A stretch of DNA of 64,000 nt from CAYFLR01 sp964343805 (GTDB taxonomy: Bacteria > Bdellovibrionota_B > Oligoflexia > CAYFLR01): NCBI GenBank assembly GCA_964343805.1, contig CAYFLR010000022.1:17328-81327 (forward strand). The letters are read 5' to 3'. Of the stretch, positions 8,743 to 17,026 are shown in pieces. Made by a program: the position numbers and the translations under genes. The notes beneath the pieces are model-generated. The model searched no databases. It worked only from the letters and a program-made list of their open reading frames with translations, and was not told the origin of the DNA. Positions within the stretch are counted from its first letter, which is position 1. The number at the start of each line of letters is the position of its first letter.

Positions 8743-9489
8743 ATGATGATGAAAGCCTCTTATCTAATTCTTCTAGTTATTCTGTTAAACGTTTCTGTGT
8801 TTGCGAAACCCAGCCTTAAAAATCAAAGTAAGTGGAGTAACAAACAGAAGGATGAATTTATTAAATATGCTCTGCAGGGAAGCCCCTCCCCCAGCAGTAA
8901 AAAAATTAAGGTTTTAAAGGAGAATTCTACCCATAGTGATCAGTCAACAACTTGGAGTGGGGATTCTGGTAAGTTCATGTCCTTATCTTATCATGGGGGA
9001 TATACCTTTGCTGAAGACCCTCTAGATTATTCACAGTATGAGCATGGTGCCACCCTATTAGCAGGAGACCACCTCTTTTCATGGGTAAGAATTGCTAGTG
9101 GTATCCGCTATTTCAAAGTTAATGGCCAAATAAATAATAGGGTGGACTACTCTCTAAATAAACTGGTAGTGCCCTTTCAAGGAGAACTGGCTCTCATACC
9201 TTTAGGTTTTCCACATACAGAGTATCTATTACTTAAGGTAGGCATTGCAATTAACTACTTATGGGCAAATCAGGAAGGAGAAGAGCTATTAAGAGATGTT
9301 ACTCAGGTAAAATATGATCCAAGTCTTGGCTTTTCAAGTGAATGGCTAACATCCATAGGTTATGAATGGCAGCTTGGTGAAAACTTCTGGCGTATTCACC
9401 TAACCCTGGATGCCCACTTTCCACTAAAATCATTGAGTTCCAATTCAGTGAGTCTATATTCATCTCTCGGAACATCATATGTTTTTTAA
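8743..9489 (+). CDS. Exported putative outer-membrane barrel protein
   Basis: Not recognised at family level. Three consecutive ATG codons (8743, 8746, 8749) follow AAAGGAGATGA. The protein begins with a signal peptide (KASYLILLVILLNVSVFA|KPS) and has a basic, Ser-rich linker to about residue 60. It then has alternating aromatic/Gly strands (FMSLSYHGGYTFAEDP, LFSWVRIASGIRYFKV, LNAHF-like strands) and ends in an aromatic residue (TSYVF), typical of an outer-membrane barrel recognised by BAM. A plausible promoter is TTGGCT, 18 bases, TATTAT just upstream. It is divergent from the NlpC/P60 gene. Confidence 0.7.
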   Translation: MMMKASYLILLVILLNVSVFAKPSLKNQSKWSNKQKDEFIKYALQGSPSPSSKKIKVLKENSTHSDQSTTWSGDSGKFMSLSYHGGYTFAEDPLDYSQYEHGATLLAGDHLFSWVRIASGIRYFKVNGQINNRVDYSLNKLVVPFQGELALIPLGFPHTEYLLLKVGIAINYLWANQEGEELLRDVTQVKYDPSLGFSSEWLTSIGYEWQLGENFWRIHLTLDAHFPLKSLSSNSVSLYSSLGTSYVF

Positions 9490-9650
9490 GTCTCTCCCCT
9501 TCTATTTCCCTGGGTTTTATTAAATAGGAAATAAAGTGATCGAAACAATTGAATTTAAATTCATAATCTAATAAAATCATTATATCAATAAGCAACAAAT
9601 TAAATTGATGAGTTATTCAGAATAAATTCTATCAACCAAGGGGAGTCATA

Positions 9651-11351
9651 ATGAAAAGTGCGATGCAGATTGCAGGTATCCTAGCCGTTGTTACCATTGT
9701 TATCCAGCTTATTTTTGGATTCACTGTGACCTCAAGTATTAGTGGAAAGTTTAACGAGACCTATGAAAAGTCTTTTAAATCAGCATCTCTGTCTCCAGTG
9801 GAAACCAAAAAGCAAATGGACACTCTAGCCTCCTCAGCTAAAGCAGGGATTTGGTTAAGCCTGATAGGATTCACGGTATTGATGTCTGTACTCTTTTTAC
9901 TTCTCCTCTCCTTTCTCCATAATAAGAACTTTAACTTGCCGCTGATCACACTGAGGAGAAAACTGGAAGAAATTGCCAGTGGAAATGGAAAATTGGCTCC
10001 CATCAAAGTCCGAGCAGATGGAGGAGAACTTGCTCTGATAGTAAACTCCTTAAATAAATTTATTGGTAACATTACAAATATCGTGCAGGAAATACAAGGT
10101 GACACAGGAGCGCTTTCCTCTTCAGCAGAAGAACTATCTACTCTTTCAAATGGCCTTAATACTAAAACCGATGATATGAAAAGTAAATCCCAAGGAATGG
10201 CAAGTGCCACGGAAGAGATGTCAGNNNNNNNNNNTACCTCGGTTGAGGAATTCACAGTTTCAATTGCGAATATTGCTAAAAATTCACAAGATGCTCTGAC
10301 CGTTTCAGAAGAAGCTATCGAAATGTCAAATGATGCCAATAGCACTATGGACACCTTAGGATCAGCTGCCGGTGAAATTGGCAAAGTAACAGAAGTGATT
10401 AAGAGAATTGCTGAGCAAACCAACCTATTAGCTTTAAACGCCACCATTGAGGCGGCTTCTGCTGGTAAAGCGGGTAAAGGTTTTGCGGTAGTTGCCAATG
10501 AGATTAAAGAACTGGCAACCCAGAGTGCCAAAGCTGCTGAAGATATTTCTTCTCGAATTGGAGGAGTTCAATCCAGCGTGACTGAAGCGGTTACCGTTAT
10601 TGAAAAAGTATCCACGGTAATTAATAAAATCGGAGCCTTTGTAAACGATATAAGTAATGCGGTTAACCAGCAAAATTCAGCTGCTACGGAAATCGCCCAT
10701 AATGTTACTCAGGCCAATAGTGGTTCAAGAAATATTGCCTCCTCAATTAGTGAAGCAGCTAATGGCGCCAATGACATTTCTAAAAACTCAGGAGATGCGG
10801 CCAAAGGAGCTCAAGAGGTTTCTAAAAACATCATAGAAGTTTTTAACTCGGCAGATACAAGCCAAAAAGATGCAGAAAACGCACACAAACTCTCTCAGAG
10901 TTTGGCTCAAATGGCAGGAAACCTAAGCAATGTCATTGGAAAGTTTAATATGGGAAATGAAATTATCACCTCCAGCTCATCGGGTGAATCCATTGATATT
11001 GCGGGTCAAATTGAAGCTGCCATCGGAGCCCATGGATTATGGAAAACCAGGCTCAAAGAGGCCATTGATACTCAGAAGAGTGAATTTGAACCAGCAACTG
11101 TATCAGTCGATAACAAATGTCCCTTTGGAAAGTGGTTTTATGGAAACCAAAGCGAGTTACAAAGATACTCCTATTTCAATAAGGTTAAAAAACTGCATGC
11201 AGAAGTTCACCAAGAAACAGGTGATATTATGCGCTTGGCACTCGATGGAAAGAAAGAAGAGGCCACATCCCGTTTAAATGGTAAGTTTGCAGAACTCTCA
11301 CAGAGTCTTACCAAAGAGATGCTTGCTTGGAAATCCGAGATTGCCGCATAA
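9651..11351 (+). CDS. Methyl-accepting chemotaxis protein with C-terminal CZB zinc domain (contains a gap)
   Basis: A chemoreceptor of about 566 residues. TM1 is at 6-28, a short periplasmic loop of about 45 residues follows, and TM2 is at about 73-95, then a HAMP-like linker. The cytoplasmic coiled coil has its hairpin tip at EQTNLLALNATIEAA (about 252-266) and GKGFAVVANEI. The usual EAARAG is EAASAG here, an Arg to Ser change near the tip. From about residue 455 a CZB domain is seen: His in GAHGLWKTRL, Cys in NKCPFGKWFYG and a later LHAEVH. These are the zinc ligands of a family linked to zinc or hypochlorite sensing. The tiny periplasmic loop suggests intracellular sensing. No chemotaxis kinase genes are near. 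Ten N at 10225-10234 interrupt the adaptation helix. Confidence 0.93.
   Translation: MKSAMQIAGILAVVTIVIQLIFGFTVTSSISGKFNETYEKSFKSASLSPVETKKQMDTLASSAKAGIWLSLIGFTVLMSVLFLLLLSFLHNKNFNLPLITLRRKLEEIASGNGKLAPIKVRADGGELALIVNSLNKFIGNITNIVQEIQGDTGALSSSAEELSTLSNGLNTKTDDMKSKSQGMASATEEMSXXXXTSVEEFTVSIANIAKNSQDALTVSEEAIEMSNDANSTMDTLGSAAGEIGKVTEVIKRIAEQTNLLALNATIEAASAGKAGKGFAVVANEIKELATQSAKAAEDISSRIGGVQSSVTEAVTVIEKVSTVINKIGAFVNDISNAVNQQNSAATEIAHNVTQANSGSRNIASSISEAANGANDISKNSGDAAKGAQEVSKNIIEVFNSADTSQKDAENAHKLSQSLAQMAGNLSNVIGKFNMGNEIITSSSSGESIDIAGQIEAAIGAHGLWKTRLKEAIDTQKSEFEPATVSVDNKCPFGKWFYGNQSELQRYSYFNKVKKLHAEVHQETGDIMRLALDGKKEEATSRLNGKFAELSQSLTKEMLAWKSEIAA
10225..10234. other. Scaffold gap (10 N) inside the chemoreceptor gene
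   Basis: Ten N between EEMS and TSVEEF in the first methylation-helix region. The frame is kept if the true length is 1 modulo 3, so 10 is compatible. Comparison with typical receptors suggests that several more residues may be missing. Confidence 0.85.
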
Positions 11352-11364
11352 ACCCATTCATTAA

Positions 11365-11399
11365 AATCCTAAAGTTCTGAGATTAAGAGCTTTAGGATT
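11365..11399 (+). terminator. Rho-independent-like terminator after the chemoreceptor gene
   Basis: AATCCTAAAG (11365-11374) pairs perfectly with CTTTAGGATT (11390-11399). Four further inner pairs (one T-G) leave a 7-base loop. The following GCATTTTCC is only weakly T-rich. It separates the chemoreceptor (stop 11351) from pgi. Confidence 0.72.
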
Positions 11400-11477
11400 G
11401 CATTTTCCTCTATATTCGCATAATTTAATACCCGCAATTAAACTTGGATAAATAACGACCTTTCAGTGAGGAAACTT

Positions 11478-13112
11478 ATGAATACACCAATCAATGAAAC
11501 AGCTGCATGGAAATCACTGCTTAAACATTATCAAGATGTGAAAGAGGTTCATTTGAGAGAGTTCTTTGAAGAGAACGATCGCTTTGGTGAAATGAATACC
11601 AAAGCGGGCCCCTTTCTCCTCGACTTTTCAAAAAATAGAGTCACCAAAGAAACCCTTTCCCTTTTAAAGGAGTTGGCAGAGAGCGCCGGAATTAAAGAGA
11701 AGGCCCAGAAAATGATGAATGGTGATGCGATCAACTGGACAGAAGATCGTGCGGTTCTTCATACCGCACTCAGGTGCGGAGGCAATCCCCTAGGAAAAAC
11801 TGAAGATAATATTATTGAAGATATTGAGAAAGCTCTAAAGCAAGTGAAATCATTTAGCGAACAAGTGAGAAATGGCGATTGGAAAGGTTTCACCGGCAAG
11901 CAGATTAAAACAATTGTTCACATTGGAATAGGAGGATCAGATCTCGGTCCACGCATGGTTTGTAATGCTTTAAGACATCTTGCAGATGGCCCGGAAGTCC
12001 GTTTTGCATCAAATATTGATGGCAGCGATATAATGTTCACCCTTAAAGACCTAGATCCTGCTGAAACCATGTTTTTTATTGCATCCAAAACCTTTACGAC
12101 CCAGGAAACCATGACAAATGCCCAAACAGCGAAGGATTGGCTTCTAGCTCAGCTAAAAGACGAGAAAGCCATTGCCTCACATTTTATGGGCATCACAGCA
12201 AGTCCCCAAAAAGCCACTCTTTTCGGTATTCCTGAATCCAATTGTTTTGGTTTTTGGGACTTTGTAGGAGGGCGCTATTCAGTTTGGTCCACTATAGGTT
12301 TACCCATTGCTTGCTATTTGGGATTTGATCAATTTAGAAGCTTTCTGGATGGAGCCCATTTCATGGATAAACACTTTATGGAAGCTGAGTTTAGTTCAAA
12401 TATGCCCATGCTGTTAGGCCTATTAGGTGTTTGGTATAATAACTTTTTTGAAGCCTCCTCTCATGCCGTGCTTCCCTATAGCGAAGATTTAACTCTTTTT
12501 CCAGCCTACCTGCAACAAGGAGACATGGAAAGTAATGGGAAGAGAGTCAATGAAACGGGGCAATTTATAGATTACCAAACAGGGCCTATTATCTGGGGTC
12601 AGGCCGGCACCAATGGACAGCATGCCTTTTATCAACTCATCCATCAAGGAACCAAATTGATTCCAGCTGATTTTATCGGTTTTAAAAGGCCTCTAAAAAC
12701 AGAAGGCACCTGGCAAGAACATCATGATATTTTAATGTCGCACTTTTTTGCACAAACCAAAGCATTGGCCTTTGGGCTGAATGAATCAGAAGCGAAGTCC
12801 GCCATGGAGCAAAGCGGCATGGCTTCCACCAAAATAGAAGAGCTTTTACCCCACAAGCAATTTGAGGGAAATCGCCCTACCAACACTCTACTCATTGATG
12901 AACTCTCTCCCTATACCATGGGAGCTCTTATTGCTCTTTATGAACATAAAATATTTGTGCAGGGAGTTATTTGGCAAATTAATAGTTTTGATCAATGGGG
13001 TGTGGAATTAGGAAAGGTCTTAGCCAAAGAAATTCTCCCCAATATCAAAAAGGAAGCGGATATCAGTTTTGATAACAGCACCAACGGATTACTAACCCAT
13101 TATAAGAGATAA
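11478..13112 (+). CDS. pgi: Glucose-6-phosphate isomerase
   Basis: Interconverts glucose-6-phosphate and fructose-6-phosphate in the cytoplasm (glycolysis/gluconeogenesis). About 544 residues, close to the enterobacterial length of 549. Family blocks are present: GIGGSDLGPRMV (sugar-phosphate binding), ASKTFTTQETMTNA, QQGDMESNGK with the catalytic Glu, GTNGQHAFYQLIHQGTK with the catalytic His, and QWGVELGK with the catalytic Lys. The ATG at 11478 is chosen over an in-frame GTG at 11466 because GAGGAAAC sits seven bases before it. It is the first gene of a run with the lipoprotein and cytochrome c maturation genes downstream; only three bases separate it from the next start. Confidence 0.97.
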   Translation: MNTPINETAAWKSLLKHYQDVKEVHLREFFEENDRFGEMNTKAGPFLLDFSKNRVTKETLSLLKELAESAGIKEKAQKMMNGDAINWTEDRAVLHTALRCGGNPLGKTEDNIIEDIEKALKQVKSFSEQVRNGDWKGFTGKQIKTIVHIGIGGSDLGPRMVCNALRHLADGPEVRFASNIDGSDIMFTLKDLDPAETMFFIASKTFTTQETMTNAQTAKDWLLAQLKDEKAIASHFMGITASPQKATLFGIPESNCFGFWDFVGGRYSVWSTIGLPIACYLGFDQFRSFLDGAHFMDKHFMEAEFSSNMPMLLGLLGVWYNNFFEASSHAVLPYSEDLTLFPAYLQQGDMESNGKRVNETGQFIDYQTGPIIWGQAGTNGQHAFYQLIHQGTKLIPADFIGFKRPLKTEGTWQEHHDILMSHFFAQTKALAFGLNESEAKSAMEQSGMASTKIEELLPHKQFEGNRPTNTLLIDELSPYTMGALIALYEHKIFVQGVIWQINSFDQWGVELGKVLAKEILPNIKKEADISFDNSTNGLLTHYKR

Positions 13113-13115
13113 TTC

Positions 13116-13709
13116 ATGAAGAGAAGAAAAATATACCGTGGGGTTTCCCCCATCCTACTATTGCTATTTATAACGGCTTGTGAGTCAAAAGAACCTCAAA
13201 TTCGGACCTATCTTGAGACCCATACAGCCAATGCAACAAAACTCAAGCCAGCCGTCTCGACTGAATCTTTCAGCTCTTACAAATGGGTTACCCCCAAAGA
13301 CTGGGAACAAAAAGAAGGCTCGTCGATGCGCCTTGCAACTTTTGTAAAGAAGGGAGCACCTGAAGAGTTTACCTGTACCATCATCGTTCTAGGACAAATT
13401 GCAAGTCAAGTCCGGCCCAATGTTTCCAGGTGGATGCAGCAACTGGGTCTCACCCCGCGCAATGAACAAGAGCTTGACCAATTTATTAGGTCAGCACCCA
13501 AATTTGGAACTCAATTAAATACCGATGCCCTTTTATTTAACTTTGCTCCTCTATCGAAAAAAGAAAGCCCTAATCAACCTAGCTTTTTAGTGGCGATGGT
13601 TTCTAATGAGAGCAAAGTCCTCTTTATTAAAATGCAAGCTCTTCCCAGTGTCATAGAACAAGAAGAAGCCAACTTTAAAAAACTTGTCCAATCTCTCCAA
13701 AGAGGCTGA
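13116..13709 (+). CDS. Small lipoprotein beside the cytochrome c maturation genes
   Basis: A 197-residue protein with a lipobox (LLLLFITAC, Cys22). The body has the pattern W-x-PxxW near YKWVTPKDWEQ, then MRLATF, a strand CTIIVLG and NVSRWMQQLGLTP. This resembles uncharacterised proteins that I recall next to CcsA/ResB genes in other phyla, where RW-Q-GL-P is the most constant block. No catalytic residue is evident. It starts three bases after pgi and ends two bases before the ResB-like gene, so it belongs to the same transcript and probably works in the periplasm with that system. The function is not known. Confidence 0.7.
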   Translation: MKRRKIYRGVSPILLLLFITACESKEPQIRTYLETHTANATKLKPAVSTESFSSYKWVTPKDWEQKEGSSMRLATFVKKGAPEEFTCTIIVLGQIASQVRPNVSRWMQQLGLTPRNEQELDQFIRSAPKFGTQLNTDALLFNFAPLSKKESPNQPSFLVAMVSNESKVLFIKMQALPSVIEQEEANFKKLVQSLQRG

Positions 13710-13711
13710 TT

Positions 13712-14842
13712 ATGATCTCGGAAAAACAATTTAGCAAGTGGATGAAGTCCCTTGCATCACTGGAAATTACGGTTGTAGGTCTTATTTTACTTTTTATTCT
13801 CACCTCGCTAGGCACCCTATATCAAGTGGATTATGGATTATATCAAGCCAAGCAAAAGTACTTTTTTTCCTGGGTTATCTGGATTTACAACGTAATTCCC
13901 TTTCCTGGAACCCGGTTAGTTTTGTGGGTGCTCTTTTTCAATCTGGTAGGAGCCACCTACCCCTACTTCAAGCACTATCATTTCAAGAAATTAGGGCTCT
14001 TATTGATGCATTTTGGCATATTGTCTATGCTTGTAGGAAGTTTCATCACTTTCCATCATGCAGAGGAAACCTATCTCTCTTTTGCAGAAGGTCAAACATC
14101 TAATCTTACCAGCTCCTATCATCACTGGGAAATATCTGTCTGGTCAGAAAATAAGAATCCACGAAAGGTCCATGGAATTAATTTACCCATCAAAGATAAT
14201 CAGAAAGTTACCCTGGCCAATAGTTGGGAACTGAGTCAGTCCACTTATTATGCCAATGCCTATGCCTTTTTAAAAACTAAAAAACCCGAGCCCCCTCCCT
14301 TAAATGCCTCCGGCATAAAAGAGATCGGCCCCAATGCAGCATCAGTGGATCCTGCTGAAAACATCCCAGCAGGTATTTTTACCTTTAAATGGAAAAATGA
14401 AACCAAAAAGGTTCTCCTCTATGGCACAGAACAATCACCCACTCACTTTAAATTGGACGGAAAAGACTATTTTGCTCAACTTCGCAAACGTCGTTCCTCC
14501 TTGCCCATTAATATTAAACTTATTGATTTCAAAAAGGCCACTCACCCAGGCACTCAGATGGCAAAAAGCTACGAAAGCCTTGTTGAAATTAGCACCCCCA
14601 ATTTACAAAGACAAGTTCTTATCTCCATGAATAAACCACTTCGATTTGAAGACTATACTTTTTATCAATCCTCCTATTATGTAGATCAAAGAGGAACTGA
14701 ACATTCGACTCTTTCAGTGGTAAAAAATGCGGGTCGCCTCTTTCCTTACATTGCCAGTTTAATCACTTTTATTGGACTCTTTCTTCACTTTTGCCTCATG
14801 CTTTTTTCCTCCAATCGTAAGAATCAAAAGGAGTTAACATGA
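13712..14842 (+). CDS. ResB/Ccs1-like cytochrome c biogenesis protein
   Basis: A membrane component of system II cytochrome c maturation, which with CcsA carries haem across the membrane and attaches it to apocytochrome CxxCH motifs. The 376-residue protein has helices near 17-38 (SLEITVVGLILLFILTSLGTL), 68-88 and 95-115 (LGLLLMHFGILSMLVGSFITF). A periplasmic domain of about 220 residues with beta-type sequence ends in MNKPLRFEDYTFYQSSYY, a segment typical of ResB. A final helix lies near 345-365. The stop overlaps the ccsA-like start by four bases (ATGA), supporting a two-subunit complex. Confidence 0.88.
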   Translation: MISEKQFSKWMKSLASLEITVVGLILLFILTSLGTLYQVDYGLYQAKQKYFFSWVIWIYNVIPFPGTRLVLWVLFFNLVGATYPYFKHYHFKKLGLLLMHFGILSMLVGSFITFHHAEETYLSFAEGQTSNLTSSYHHWEISVWSENKNPRKVHGINLPIKDNQKVTLANSWELSQSTYYANAYAFLKTKKPEPPPLNASGIKEIGPNAASVDPAENIPAGIFTFKWKNETKKVLLYGTEQSPTHFKLDGKDYFAQLRKRRSSLPINIKLIDFKKATHPGTQMAKSYESLVEISTPNLQRQVLISMNKPLRFEDYTFYQSSYYVDQRGTEHSTLSVVKNAGRLFPYIASLITFIGLFLHFCLMLFSSNRKNQKELT

Positions 14843-16710
14843 AAACTCTCTATCTCTATTTAATCCTCGGGGGAATTCTATTAACCTCTATAACTCCCCA
14901 AATTGTTGCTATCGATACTAAACCACTCAAGACTTTAATGGTCTTACAAGATGGTCGAGTAAAGCCTCTTGATTCCTTCGCCAAAAATATCTTGATCCAA
15001 TTTCTAGGGAAGAGATCTTTAAAAAAAGAGCCGGCCATTAGCTTCTTAGCGAGAGTCCTTCTTAACTCACGATCCACCCAAAAAGACCCCGTCTTTTTAA
15101 TTAATCACCCAGAAGTTGCTGAAGCCCTTAATGTGGCCCCCATAGATAGCCGTAAATACAGTTACAAAAACCTAGAACCGGGACTCAGTAAACTGGTTGA
15201 CTTAGCCATGGCAGTTTCCAAAATAAAACCTGAAGAACGAAGCACAATTGAAAAAGAACTTTTTAGAATCTATCAAAATGTCATTCTTTACACCTCTTTG
15301 ACACGCTCTTTGCAAGCTTTATTACCTCATCCCGACTTTACTATTACCAACCAAGAGGTCCTAAAAGAACTGAACCTATCCCCCAAAAATAACCAACTTT
15401 CCTATATGGATATATATAAACGGATTGATGATCTCAATCGACTGACTGCTCCTCTTATAAAGAAAGATAGCTCGCTTTGGAGTGATAGTGATCGTGAGAT
15501 TTTCCGCATTTCTAAAACCCTTTTCGAATGGGCTAAAGTTCTGCAAAACAATCCTCTCACTCTTATTCCCATGCCAGGTGGAACACAGATGAATTGGGTT
15601 TCTGCCTATGATGCGTTGGTTACTCCTCACAAATCCAAAGAGACAGTGAACCAGCTCTATGCTTTACAAAAAATAGTGAAGGCTTACTTAGGTCAAGATC
15701 AAGCAGGTTTAGAAAAAGCCACAGCTGAATTCAATCAGCAAGTAAGTTCCTTTTTAAAACTACATAATCAAGAGATACCTTATATCTCACTGGAGATTTG
15801 GTATAACCAACTCGACCCTTTTTACCTCTCGGAAATTCTTTATGGACTCGCCTTTATCTTACTTCTGATATTCCTTATTTGGGATAAAAAGGGACTTTGG
15901 AAAGTGTCTTTAGCCCTGTTGGTAATTAGTTCAATCCCCCATACGGGAGGGATTATAGCTCGTATGATTTTAGTGGGAAGACCCCCGGTGACCAACCTCT
16001 ATGAAACCTTTGTTTTTGTGGGGTGGATCGTGGTGTTACTGGGTATCTACTTAGAGTATAGACAGAAAAATGGAATGGGTATCTTAAGCGCTAGCTTTGG
16101 AGGACTGGTTTCATTGTTGGTTTCAGAAAAATTTGGCAGCGATGGAGATACTCTGAGGGTGCTGGTGGCTGTTTTAGATTCTAATTTCTGGTTAGCCACT
16201 CATGTCATAACTATTAGCATGGGCTATGCAGGTTGTTGTATTTCAGGCCTCATTGGCCATATTTACCTTATTCAAGATGCTAGAGGAAAAAATCCAGAAA
16301 AACTCCCCCCACTATACAGAGCCATTTATGGTACACTGGCTTTTGGCCTTCTCTTTACCTTTATTGGCACGGTCTTAGGTGGTGTCTGGGCGGATCAATC
16401 TTGGGGAAGATTTTGGGGCTGGGACCCGAAAGAGAATGGAGCTCTATTAATCGTTCTTTGGTGTGCGATTTTACTTCATGCCAAGAGCGGGAAAATGATA
16501 AAAGATCGTGGAATGGCTCATGGCTCAATTGTTGGAATTATAGTAGTTATGATGGCTTGGTTCGGCATCAATCTACTTGGAGTCGGATTGCATTCCTATG
16601 GCTTCACTGAAGGTATTGCGGGGGCTCTCAGCCTCTATATAGTAATTGAGGTTGTCTTTATGATTCTCACTCAGGGAATTATTTACAGGCGGGAAGTGAG
16701 TAAGGCTTAG
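14839..16710 (+). CDS. CcsA-like cytochrome c biogenesis protein with N-terminal extension
   Basis: Haem handling subunit of system II cytochrome c maturation. Residues 1-25 are a signal-anchor, and residues 30-330 form a long extracytoplasmic segment beginning with MVLQDGRVKPLDSFAKN, found in the long CcsA forms of several phyla. The C-terminal third has about eight helices, the histidine in LATHVITISMGYA and the tryptophan-rich haem-handling motif WGRFWGWDPKENGAL (about 524-538), followed by LHAKSG and LGVGLHSYGF histidines. It overlaps the ResB-like gene by four bases. The end converges on the receiver-TPR locus, eight bases away. It is larger (623) than plain CcsA because of the periplasmic extension. 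Confidence 0.9.
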   Translation: MKTLYLYLILGGILLTSITPQIVAIDTKPLKTLMVLQDGRVKPLDSFAKNILIQFLGKRSLKKEPAISFLARVLLNSRSTQKDPVFLINHPEVAEALNVAPIDSRKYSYKNLEPGLSKLVDLAMAVSKIKPEERSTIEKELFRIYQNVILYTSLTRSLQALLPHPDFTITNQEVLKELNLSPKNNQLSYMDIYKRIDDLNRLTAPLIKKDSSLWSDSDREIFRISKTLFEWAKVLQNNPLTLIPMPGGTQMNWVSAYDALVTPHKSKETVNQLYALQKIVKAYLGQDQAGLEKATAEFNQQVSSFLKLHNQEIPYISLEIWYNQLDPFYLSEILYGLAFILLLIFLIWDKKGLWKVSLALLVISSIPHTGGIIARMILVGRPPVTNLYETFVFVGWIVVLLGIYLEYRQKNGMGILSASFGGLVSLLVSEKFGSDGDTLRVLVAVLDSNFWLATHVITISMGYAGCCISGLIGHIYLIQDARGKNPEKLPPLYRAIYGTLAFGLLFTFIGTVLGGVWADQSWGRFWGWDPKENGALLIVLWCAILLHAKSGKMIKDRGMAHGSIVGIIVVMMAWFGINLLGVGLHSYGFTEGIAGALSLYIVIEVVFMILTQGIIYRREVSKA

Positions 16711-16717
16711 TCCCCAT

Positions 16718-17026
16718 TTAGAGGTCAAAGCTTCCCGAGTCAAAGTCACCTCCTTCAACATCCACTTCTTCTTCCACCTCTTTGCCGTCATCTTCGGATG
16801 TTGGCTCTGCAGGATCTTCAAAGTCATCCACATTGACCTCTTGGTCGGTGGTTTCACCTACCATCTGATCTGGATTTTCAATTTTAAGGAGTTTTTCTAC
16901 TTCAACCACATCGACTTTTTCAATCCATTCTTCTAAAGATATAGTTTGATCTTCATTATTAGAGACAAAAATCTCCTCTAAGTTGGCGATGGCTTTTTCA
17001 AACTTGGGGCGTTTTTTATGAACCAC
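16718..17026 (-). CDS. C-terminal fragment of the receiver-TPR protein (downstream of an amber codon)
   Basis: A 102-residue frame directly after the TAG of the receiver-TPR gene and in the same phase. It begins GTG GTT CAT AAA and reads VVHKKRPKFEKAIANLEEIF. This fits the second half of a tetratricopeptide unit continuing from DRAAGFF at the end of the preceding frame. The rest is an acidic tail (VNVDDFEDPAEP, DGKEVEEEVDVEGGDF). There is no separate ribosome-binding site with proper spacing before the GTG. I read it as the natural C-terminus of the upstream protein, cut off by a nonsense change, and not as an independent gene. Confidence 0.65.
   Translation of the reverse strand: MVHKKRPKFEKAIANLEEIFVSNNEDQTISLEEWIEKVDVVEVEKLLKIENPDQMVGETTDQEVNVDDFEDPAEPTSEDDGKEVEEEVDVEGGDFDSGSFDL

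Noticed and set aside
9299..9598. Minus-strand frame overlapping the end of the barrel gene at 8743-9489
   Set aside because: It overlaps a convincing gene, shows no family features and crosses the intergenic AT-rich region without a start signal.
9761..10531. Long open frame on the minus strand within the chemoreceptor gene
   Set aside because: It is the reverse shadow of a clear MCP coding region, with Ser/Ala-rich nonsense translation and no ribosome-binding site.
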